5,876 nt of DNA from an uncultured Leucobacter sp. (GTDB taxonomy: Bacteria; Actinomycetota; Actinomycetes; Actinomycetales; Microbacteriaceae), in assembly GCA_945952575.1 (NCBI GenBank), contig CAMFIY010000188.1, forward strand, positions 1 through 5,876, given 5' to 3'. Positions 1 to 5,473 of the stretch are shown piece after piece. The first letter of the stretch is position 1. Each line of letters opens with the position of its first letter. A program made the translations under genes and the position numbers. Under the pieces are notes generated by a model that ran no database searches, was not told where the DNA came from, and was given only the letters and a program-made list of their open reading frames with translations.

Positions 1-50
1 GATCTACACGCGTAAGATCGTCGGCAGCGTCAGATGTGTATAAGAGACAG
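1..50 (+). other. Illumina Nextera i5 adapter contamination (not genomic)
   Basis: The bases match the 3' part of the Nextera i5 oligonucleotide in exact order: the end of the P5 segment (GATCTACAC, 1-9), an 8-base index GCGTAAGA (10-17, the sequence I recall as Nextera index S517), the read-1 tail TCGTCGGCAGCGTC (18-31) and the 19-base Tn5 mosaic end AGATGTGTATAAGAGACAG (32-50). Genomic sequence begins at 51. This is library-preparation sequence that survived trimming and was assembled onto the contig end. It supplies false ATG codons at 34 and 36, which produce the artefactual N-termini MCIRDS and MYKRQ, and on the minus strand a false C-terminus ending SLIHI. Confidence 0.98.
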
Positions 51-1251
51 CGAGCTGCCCGTGGACGAGCTCGTCCTGGTCGATCCCGATATCGCCCGCA
101 CCGAGATCGTGGCGGGTCTCGCCTCACGTATCCTCGCCGCCGCCGGCAGCGCGTGCAGCGTCAGCGTGTGCGCGGAGCTCGAGACCGCCGTGGAGTCGGC
201 CGACGCGGTGCTCATCCAGCTGCGCGTCGGCGGGCAGGCCGCCCGTGCGCGCGACGAGAGCTGGCCGTTGGAATGCGGCTGCATCGGCCAGGAGACGACC
301 GGGGCCGGCGGGCTCGCGAAGGCGTTGCGCACGATCCCGGTGGTCCGCGACATCGCCCGCCGCGTGCGGGACCTCAACCCCGATGCCTGGATCGTGAACT
401 TCACCAACCCGGTGGGAATGGTGACCCGTGCGCTCCTCGACGACGGCCATCGCGCCGTCGGGCTCTGCAACGTCGCGATCGGCTTCGAGCGACTGTTCGC
501 CGACTGCCTCGGCGTGACGCCGGACCGGATCGAGCTCGACCACGCGGGCCTCAACCACCTGAGCTGGGAGTTGGGCGTGCGGGTGCGCGAGGCGGACGGT
601 GCGAGTATCGACGTGCTCGATCGTCTCCTGGACGAGCACGGCGCCCGCCTTGTCGACGAGACCGAGCTCCCGCTCGCGCTGATGCGTTCCGAACGCACGA
701 TCCCCTCCTACTACCTGCGTTACTACTACGAGCACGACGCGCTCGTCGAGCGCGCAGCGGGCAGGCCCACGCGCGCGGAGGAGGTGGCCGAACTCGAAGC
801 GCGGCTCCTGCAGCTCTACCGGGATCCCGCGCTCGCCGGCACCCCGCCCGAACTGCGCGGACGGGGCGGGGCCTACTACTCCGATGCGGCGGTGGGCTTG
901 CTCTCCAGCCTGCTCACCCCCGGCCTCGCACGCGATCACGTCGTGAACACACGCAACGACGGGATACTGCCCTTCCTCGACGATGCGGCGGTCATCGAGG
1001 TGCGCGCGCGCGTCGACACCGCGGGCGTCCATCCGCATGCCGTGCCACCGGTGCCTCCGCTCGCCTCCGGGCTCATCTCGCACGTGGCTCGGTACGAAGA
1101 GCTGGGGATCGAAGCCGCGCTCCTCGGCGGGCGGGACCGCGTGCTCCGGGCGCTGCTCGCGCACCCGCTGATCGGCCAGCTCGCCGCAGCGGAGACCCTC
1201 GCCGACCGGCTGATCGCCGAGAATCGGGAGCGGCTGTCATGGGCGCGCTGA
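51..1251 (+). CDS. GH4 family 6-phospho-beta-glucosidase-like enzyme, 5' partial
   Basis: NAD- and divalent-metal-dependent glycosidase of family GH4, cytoplasmic, which cleaves (usually 6-phosphorylated) glycosides through transient oxidation at C3. About 399 residues are genomic, in frame from Glu at 52 to TGA at 1249-1251. Visible family motifs, in order: VDPD (acidic end of the second Rossmann strand, about 79-90), QLRVGGQAARARDES (220-264), IGQETTGAGG (283-312), NFTNPVG (397-417), GLCNVAIGF with the metal-ligand Cys at 466-468, GLNHLSW with the metal-ligand His at 556-558, a Tyr-rich IPSYYLRYYY segment (700-729) that holds the probable catalytic-base Tyr, and VVNTRNDG near 940. The C-terminus is complete. 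Compared with GH4 enzymes of about 410-440 residues, roughly 25-30 N-terminal residues with the glycine-rich NAD loop are missing because the contig starts here. The in-frame ATG at 34 lies in adapter and is not the start. Substrate (gluco, N-acetylgluco, chitobiose phosphate) cannot be read from the sequence. It overlaps the next gene by 13 bp. Confidence 0.93.
1226..1230 (+). promoter_or_regulatory. Ribosome binding site of the BadF-type kinase
   Basis: GGGAG lies 8 bases upstream of the ATG at 1239, inside the end of the GH4 gene. It supports 1239 as the kinase start over any upstream position in the same open frame, which is open back to the adapter but has shadow-like, Arg-rich content there. 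Confidence 0.65.
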
Positions 1252-2252
1252 CCGGTCCGCATCTCATCGCGCTCGACGGCGGGAACAGCAAGACCGACGT
1301 CCTGCTCGTCACGCACGATGGAACGGTCGTGGCCCGCACACGCTCGGGGCCGTTCGCGCCGCACATCATCGGGGCCGAGGCGGCGGTCGCCCGATTGGCG
1401 CCCGCGGTACGCGAGGTTCTCGCATCGGCCGGTCTCAGCCGGGTCGAGCTGCTCGCCGGGTATCTCGCCAATGCCGACCTCCCTGAGGAGGAGTCGGCTA
1501 TCGGCGCCGCGATCCGGGCGCACGGCTGGGCGGATCGAGTGGTGATCGAGAACGACGCCCTCGCCATGCTGCGCGCGGGCACCGACGCGGTCCCCGCGGT
1601 CGCCGTCGTCTGCGGCGGCGGAATCAACTGCGTGGGCGTGGCGAGCGACGGCAGGCGCGTCCGGTATCCGGCGATCGGCCGCATCTCGGGGGATTGGGGC
1701 GGCGGTTTCGGGCTGGGGAAGGAAGTGCTCTGGCACACCAGCCGGCATGAGGACGGCCGCGGCCCGGCCACGCTGCTGACCGTGCTCGTGGCGCAGCACT
1801 TCGGCACCCCGGACGCGGTGAGCGTTGCGACCGGCATGCACGTGGGCCTCATCGACCGCGACCGCATGCACGAGATCGTCCCGTTGATCTTCACCGCCGC
1901 GGATCAGGGCGATGCGATCGGGACCCGGCTGATCAGGCGCCAGGCCGATGAGATCGCTCTGCTCGCCGTCACCACGCTCGAGCGCATCGATGCGCTCGAC
2001 GAGCCGGTGGACGTGGTCCTCGGCGGAGGGGTGCTCACCACACGGCATCCGCTGCTGCTCAAGCCCGTCCTCTCCGGGATCACCGAGGTCGCGCCGTTCG
2101 CCAGGATCTCGATCCTCGACGATGCGCCGATCCTGGGATCCGCGCTGCTCGGACTCGATCGGCTCGACGAGTCGATCCGTCCCGGGACCGGCACGGCGGC
2201 CCGCAGGAACCGGCTCCGCCTCACGCTGGAGGATTCGGAGGTGCGGGTATGA
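1239..2252 (+). CDS. BadF/BadG/BcrA/BcrD-type sugar kinase, N-acetylglucosamine kinase-like
   Basis: 337-residue ATPase of the ASKHA (actin/hsp70/sugar kinase) fold, probably an ATP-dependent cytoplasmic kinase for GlcNAc or a related sugar. Visible motifs: phosphate-1 loop DGGNSKT at residues 13-19, ENDALAML at 104-111 with the likely catalytic Asp106, a glycine-rich phosphate-2 loop CGGGIN at 125-130, the family segment ISGDWGGGFGLG at 149-160, and the adenosine-binding LGGGV at 261-265. Length is normal for the family (about 300-340). The start is chosen for its upstream GGGAG and because homology begins at residue 9. It starts inside the GH4 gene and ends in an ATGA overlap with the next gene, so it is likely coupled to both. 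Members of this family include GlcNAc/MurNAc kinases and, more distantly, activators of 2-hydroxyacyl dehydratases; the sugar-enzyme neighbours favour a kinase. A role in phosphorylating a disaccharide for the GH4 enzyme is possible but inferred. Confidence 0.9.
   Translation: MGALTGPHLIALDGGNSKTDVLLVTHDGTVVARTRSGPFAPHIIGAEAAVARLAPAVREVLASAGLSRVELLAGYLANADLPEEESAIGAAIRAHGWADRVVIENDALAMLRAGTDAVPAVAVVCGGGINCVGVASDGRRVRYPAIGRISGDWGGGFGLGKEVLWHTSRHEDGRGPATLLTVLVAQHFGTPDAVSVATGMHVGLIDRDRMHEIVPLIFTAADQGDAIGTRLIRRQADEIALLAVTTLERIDALDEPVDVVLGGGVLTTRHPLLLKPVLSGITEVAPFARISILDDAPILGSALLGLDRLDESIRPGTGTAARRNRLRLTLEDSEVRV
2237..2241 (+). promoter_or_regulatory. Ribosome binding site of the first Gfo/Idh/MocA gene
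   Basis: GGAGG sits 7 bases before the ATG at 2249, within the last codons of the kinase gene. It decides for 2249 over the alternative in-frame ATG at 2261. Confidence 0.7.
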
Positions 2253-3130
2253 CGCTGCGCATGGGTCTGGCCGGGACCGGCTACTGGGCCGACACGGCGC
2301 ATGCGGCGGCGATCGAGCGGGCGCCCTCATGGGAGCTATCGGCCGTCTGGGGCCGGGATCCGGCCCGGGCTCGGGCGCTCGCCGACCGGCATGGCGCATC
2401 CGCTGCCGGCGCCGATTTCGATGCCTTTCTCGCCGAGGTCGACGCCGTCACGTTCGCGGTCCCGCCGCAGGTGCAGGCGGATCTCGCGGCGCGCGCGATC
2501 GCCGCGGGCAAGCACGTCGCACTCGAGAAGCCGATCGCCCTCGATCAGGCCTCCGCAGACCGGCTGGTCTCGGCTGCGGAGAGCCGCGGCGTCGCGACCA
2601 CCGTCATGTTCACGATGATGTTCGATCCGCGCATGCGGGCCATCACCGAGCTCGCCGGAGACGGCAGATGGCAGGGCGGAGCCGGGCTCTGGCTGGGATC
2701 CGCGCTGAACGACGAGAACCCCTTCAACACGCCCTGGCGGCACGACAAGGGCGCGCTCTGGGACGTGGGACCGCACGCGGTGGCCGCGCTCTGGCGCACG
2801 ATCGGGCCCATCACCGGGGTGCGCGCGGCGGTGCGGGAGGGGGAGCTGACGCACGTCGTGTTCGCGCACGAGGAAGGCCGCACGTCGACCTGCAGCATGA
2901 CGCTGCGCGCACCGGATCCCGCCGACGGCTTCTCGACTTTCGTCTGGGGAGCGGGCGGACGTCTCGACCTGCCGGTCGACGACGTCGACTCGGTGGCGTC
3001 GTTCACCTCGGCGTTCGAACAGCTCGCCGGGCTCGTCCGGACCGGGGACCGCGTGCATGCATGCGACATCCGCTTCGGCGCCGACGTCGTCGGCGTGCTC
3101 GCCATGGTCGAACGGGAGCTGGAGAGATGA
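2249..3130 (+). CDS. Gfo/Idh/MocA family oxidoreductase (His-type active site)
   Basis: 293-residue NAD(P)-dependent sugar or inositol-type dehydrogenase, cytoplasmic. The N-terminal Rossmann fold carries GTGYWA (residues 9-14, canonical GxGxxA), the cofactor-domain signature GKHVALEKP (87-95, catalytic-type Lys94), and the C-terminal domain carries KGALWDVGPH (167-176) with Asp172 and His176 in the usual D-x-x-x-H arrangement. These are the three features expected of an active oxidoreductase. It is shorter than most members (about 330-390 residues), the shortfall being in the C-terminal sheet domain, so it resembles compact members of the family. ATG overlaps the kinase stop (ATGA, 2249-2252), and its own stop overlaps the next start. 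Substrate is unknown; the setting suggests a sugar or keto-sugar derived from an amino-sugar glycoside. Some members of this superfamily act as NAD-dependent glycosidases (GH109), which I cannot exclude. Confidence 0.9.
   Translation: MTLRMGLAGTGYWADTAHAAAIERAPSWELSAVWGRDPARARALADRHGASAAGADFDAFLAEVDAVTFAVPPQVQADLAARAIAAGKHVALEKPIALDQASADRLVSAAESRGVATTVMFTMMFDPRMRAITELAGDGRWQGGAGLWLGSALNDENPFNTPWRHDKGALWDVGPHAVAALWRTIGPITGVRAAVREGELTHVVFAHEEGRTSTCSMTLRAPDPADGFSTFVWGAGGRLDLPVDDVDSVASFTSAFEQLAGLVRTGDRVHACDIRFGADVVGVLAMVERELER
3114..3118 (+). promoter_or_regulatory. Ribosome binding site of the second Gfo/Idh/MocA gene
   Basis: GGGAG is 8 bases upstream of the ATG at 3127, inside the end of the previous gene. 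The same frame is open far upstream (to about 1948), but the residues there are Arg-rich shadow; the site and the start of homology place the true start at 3127. Confidence 0.65.
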
Positions 3131-4137
3131 GCAGTGAGACGACGGCCTCGCTCCGATGGGGCATCGGGGCGGTGGCAGGCATCAACGACGCCACGGTGCC
3201 GGCGATACTCGCGAGCGGCACCGCCGAGCTTCGCGGGTTCTCGAGTCGGAGCCCGGAACGCGCGGCCCAGGCCGCCGCTCGGTACGGCGGCATCGGCTTC
3301 GCGGACTATGACGCCCTGCTCGCGGATCCGGACATCGATGCCGTCTACGTGCCGACGCCGAACGCGCAGCATGCCGAGTGGGTGCGCCGGGCGCTCGATG
3401 CGGGGAAGCACGTGCTCTGCGAGAAGCCGCTCGCCGTGACCGCCCGAGAGGCGCGTGAGCTGATCGACCGGGCTGCGAATGCCGGGCTCGTGCTCGCGGA
3501 GGCCTTCATGTACGCCCATCATCCGCGCTACGCCCGGTTGCGCGAGATGGTCGCGGAGGGGGCCATCGGCGAACTCCGCGGCATCCACGTCTCCTTCACC
3601 TTCGACGCCTCCGCCGAGCTCGAGCACTCCGGCTTTCGAGGAGCGCCGGGCAGCGGCGCGATCTATGACGTCGGCTGCTACGCCGTGCATGTCGGACGCA
3701 TGCTGTGCCTGACCGAGCCGGAGGCCGTCACCGCGCACGCGGCCGCATCCGAGCTCCACGGGGACGTCGACATGAGCACCTCGCTGCTGATCGAGTTCCC
3801 CGACGGAGTCGGGGTCACGGCTCAGCTCGGGATGTGGAGCGCGGACCTCGACGCCGTCACCGTCATCGGGTCGCGCGGCCGCATCGAGGTGCCGAGCGCC
3901 TTCCTCCCCGGCGAGGAGAGCGCCGTGCTCCTCGTGAGCGATGCCGACGGAGTCAGGCGCATCGAATGCGACCGGCTCGATCACTACCGACTGCAGATCG
4001 AACGGTTCCGTGCCGTCGTCAACGGCCAGGAGGATCCGCTGCGCCCGGCGGACGATGCCGTGGCGCAGGCCGCGGTACTCGAGGCGGCGAGCGAATCCTG
4101 GCGGGCTCGTCGCCGGGTGCCGATCACGGGGTGCTGA
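3127..4137 (+). CDS. Gfo/Idh/MocA family oxidoreductase, DHDH/xylose-dehydrogenase-like (Tyr-type active site)
   Basis: 336-residue NAD(P)-dependent oxidoreductase, normal family length. Seen: RWGIGAVAGIN (residues 10-20) as the nucleotide-binding loop, GKHVLCEKPLAV (93-104, Lys100), EAFMYAHHPRY (125-135), and GSGAIYDVGCYAVH (175-188) in which Asp181 and Tyr185 occupy the D-x-x-x-[H/Y] positions. The EAFMY-HHP and DVGCY pair is typical of the dihydrodiol dehydrogenase / NADP-xylose dehydrogenase / glucose-fructose oxidoreductase branch, where Tyr replaces His as catalytic residue. The dinucleotide loop is unusual: the glycine expected four residues after Trp11 is Ala15. It is not a close duplicate of the gene before it; the two differ in length, loop and active site. 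ATGA overlap at 3127-3130 couples it to that gene. It is the last gene of the plus-strand operon and its 3' end overlaps the convergent GH84 gene by 14 bp. Substrate unknown. Confidence 0.9.
   Translation: MSSETTASLRWGIGAVAGINDATVPAILASGTAELRGFSSRSPERAAQAAARYGGIGFADYDALLADPDIDAVYVPTPNAQHAEWVRRALDAGKHVLCEKPLAVTAREARELIDRAANAGLVLAEAFMYAHHPRYARLREMVAEGAIGELRGIHVSFTFDASAELEHSGFRGAPGSGAIYDVGCYAVHVGRMLCLTEPEAVTAHAAASELHGDVDMSTSLLIEFPDGVGVTAQLGMWSADLDAVTVIGSRGRIEVPSAFLPGEESAVLLVSDADGVRRIECDRLDHYRLQIERFRAVVNGQEDPLRPADDAVAQAAVLEAASESWRARRRVPITGC
4124..4137. other. Tail-to-tail overlap of convergent operons
   Basis: The plus-strand oxidoreductase ends with TGA at 4135-4137, and the minus-strand GH84 gene ends with TGA read from 4126 to 4124, so the two coding regions share 14 bp on opposite strands. 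I see no strong GC hairpin with a T-run on either strand near this junction; termination must occur inside the opposing gene or by another mechanism. Confidence 0.85.
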
Positions 4138-5473
4138 ACTCGCCGATCAGGTCGGAGAGGAACATGTCGACCAGGTCGCCGAAGACGCGCAGACGTGCCT
4201 CGCGCAGCTCGGCGAGCCGCTCCGCGATGGCGGCCCGGGCGGTGCCGAAGAGCTGTGGCGGTTCGCCTCGGGGACCCGGTTCGAGCGCGTCGACGGCGGC
4301 GTCGACGGCGGCGATGCCGCGCGCATATTGCGCAACCCAGGGCGCGATCTCTGCTGCGAGCGCGCGATTCTGCAGCCTCGCCATGTCGTCGGCGACGCCC
4401 GCGAGCCGGCGGAGCTCGCCGCGCAGCTCCGCCACCGCCGCGGCAGGCGAGGCGAACTGGTAGTCGAACGCGAAGCGCTCGAGGTGCGCACCGAGGCGCG
4501 GGGCGTCGTCGGCGCACACGGCGGAGCCGCGGACGGCGTCGGCGAACTCGCGGAACCCATCGGCATCCCGAGCCCCCGCGACTCTTCTGAGGGCGCGCTC
4601 CCAACTCGCCTCCGGATCGAAGCCCCGGGGATCGGCGCAGAAGTCAGCGACGGATGCGATACCGATCTTCGACGCCTCCGCGAGCGGCATGGGGTTCGCG
4701 AAGATCCCGCTCGCGGTATCGGCGAGACGGGGATCCCTGCCGAGATACGGGCCGATGTGGAGTTCGTGGGTCATCGCGACATCGTTGACGGGGAAGTTGT
4801 CCCACAGCAGCGGGCGACGTCCGGTGGAGCGGGCGAAGAGCTCGGCCTCCGGGGCCGTGATCTCCGGCGAGCAGATGGCCCGGCCGGTCCAGAAGAGCTC
4901 GGTGCCCGTGGCGAGGCCGGAGCCGAGCGCCGAGATGTAGGGATCGTCGCCGTGCCCCCAGTAGTCGGTGGGACACACGGCGAAGCGGGGGCGTCCCGGC
5001 CCGTCGGGATCCGCCATGATCCCCTGCTCCACCTCGCCGACGAGATGCAGCTGCGCCTCGACCAGGCCGGAGAAGGCCTCTCGGTCGGCCGGATGCTGTA
5101 AACGCCCGGGGATGTCGTCGAGGAACAGCGCGAGATGCTCCGCGCCGAGCGCCCGAGCTGCCGTGAGCTTCGCCCGCACTGCCTCGAGGTCGATCGGCTC
5201 CGCGTATCGCATCGACAAGCCGGGGGACACCCCGTACCAGAGCTCGACGCCCGCCTCTCGTGAAACGCGGGAGAGCTCGCGCAGCCGCTCCGCTTCCTCG
5301 GGCGGGTAGGGGTCGCGCCATCGCCTCCGCGTGTAGGGGTCGTCCTTGGGAGAGTAGAGATAGGCGTTCATGCCGATCTCCGCGAGGAACGCGATCATGT
5401 CGTGGCGCTGCTCGACCGTCCAGGGCCTGCCGTAGAAGCCCTCGACGACTCCGCGGATGGCGAGCGCGGTCAC
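4124..5473 (-). CDS. GH84 beta-N-acetylglucosaminidase (O-GlcNAcase / hyaluronidase-like), cytoplasmic
   Basis: 449-residue GH84 hydrolase that removes terminal beta-linked GlcNAc by substrate-assisted catalysis. Motifs in order: RGVVEGFYGRPWT (7-19), YLYSPKDDPY (38-47, Lys43), ALFLDDIP (115-122) with the catalytic pair Asp119-Asp120, CPTDYWG (167-173, Tyr171), FWTGRAICSPEIT (194-206), LLWDNFPVND (222-231, Trp224, Asn226, Asp231) and GIFANPM (256-262, Asn260). These correspond to the substrate-binding and catalytic residues known from Clostridium perfringens NagJ and human OGA, so it should be active. Residues from about 280 to the end look like the family's helical domain. There is no signal peptide or membrane segment, and homology begins at residue 7, which supports the GTG start (5473-5471) although no ATG is available. 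The GTG overlaps the stop of the upstream SIS gene (GTGA), with GAGG 5 bases upstream. Many characterised bacterial GH84 enzymes are secreted and multidomain; this one is a single intracellular module. Confidence 0.93.
   Translation of the reverse strand: MTALAIRGVVEGFYGRPWTVEQRHDMIAFLAEIGMNAYLYSPKDDPYTRRRWRDPYPPEEAERLRELSRVSREAGVELWYGVSPGLSMRYAEPIDLEAVRAKLTAARALGAEHLALFLDDIPGRLQHPADREAFSGLVEAQLHLVGEVEQGIMADPDGPGRPRFAVCPTDYWGHGDDPYISALGSGLATGTELFWTGRAICSPEITAPEAELFARSTGRRPLLWDNFPVNDVAMTHELHIGPYLGRDPRLADTASGIFANPMPLAEASKIGIASVADFCADPRGFDPEASWERALRRVAGARDADGFREFADAVRGSAVCADDAPRLGAHLERFAFDYQFASPAAAVAELRGELRRLAGVADDMARLQNRALAAEIAPWVAQYARGIAAVDAAVDALEPGPRGEPPQLFGTARAAIAERLAELREARLRVFGDLVDMFLSDLIGEFSTP
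4289..4312. repeat. Two perfect tandem copies of a 12-bp unit within the GH84 gene
   Basis: GTCGACGGCGGC occurs at 4289-4300 and again at 4301-4312. Read on the minus strand it encodes the short repeat AAVDAAVDA in the helical C-terminal domain. It is in frame and a multiple of three, so copy number change would not break the gene. Probably a product of high-GC Ala/Val/Asp-rich coding rather than a functional element. Confidence 0.6.

Noticed and set aside
32..50. Transposon Tn5 end, suggesting a mobile element
   Set aside because: The mosaic end is directly joined to the Nextera read-1 tail and index; it is the library tagmentation sequence, not a genomic transposon.
36..1238. Upstream extension of the kinase reading frame to 36, giving a 738-residue protein
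   Set aside because: The extension overlaps the strongly supported GH4 gene, is Arg/Pro-rich shadow sequence, and starts in adapter. Kinase homology begins only after 1239.
1948..3126. Upstream extension of the second oxidoreductase frame to 1948
   Set aside because: It lies over the kinase and first oxidoreductase in another frame, with shadow-like Arg/Ser-rich content; a good ribosome site and the family start agree on 3127.
936..3984. Long minus-strand open frames (936-2399, 2545-3984) as antisense genes
   Set aside because: They mirror well-supported plus-strand genes, show low-complexity Arg/Gly/His-rich translations and no recognisable motif; long antisense frames are expected at this GC content.
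4100..4170. Bidirectional terminator at the convergent junction
   Set aside because: Only an 8-bp direct repeat (GCCGATCA at 4119-4126 and 4142-4149) is seen; no inverted repeat of useful length or T-tract.
3941..5101. Plus-strand open frame of 386 codons across the GH84 gene
   Set aside because: It is antisense to GH84 codons whose catalytic motifs are all intact; its translation has no family features.
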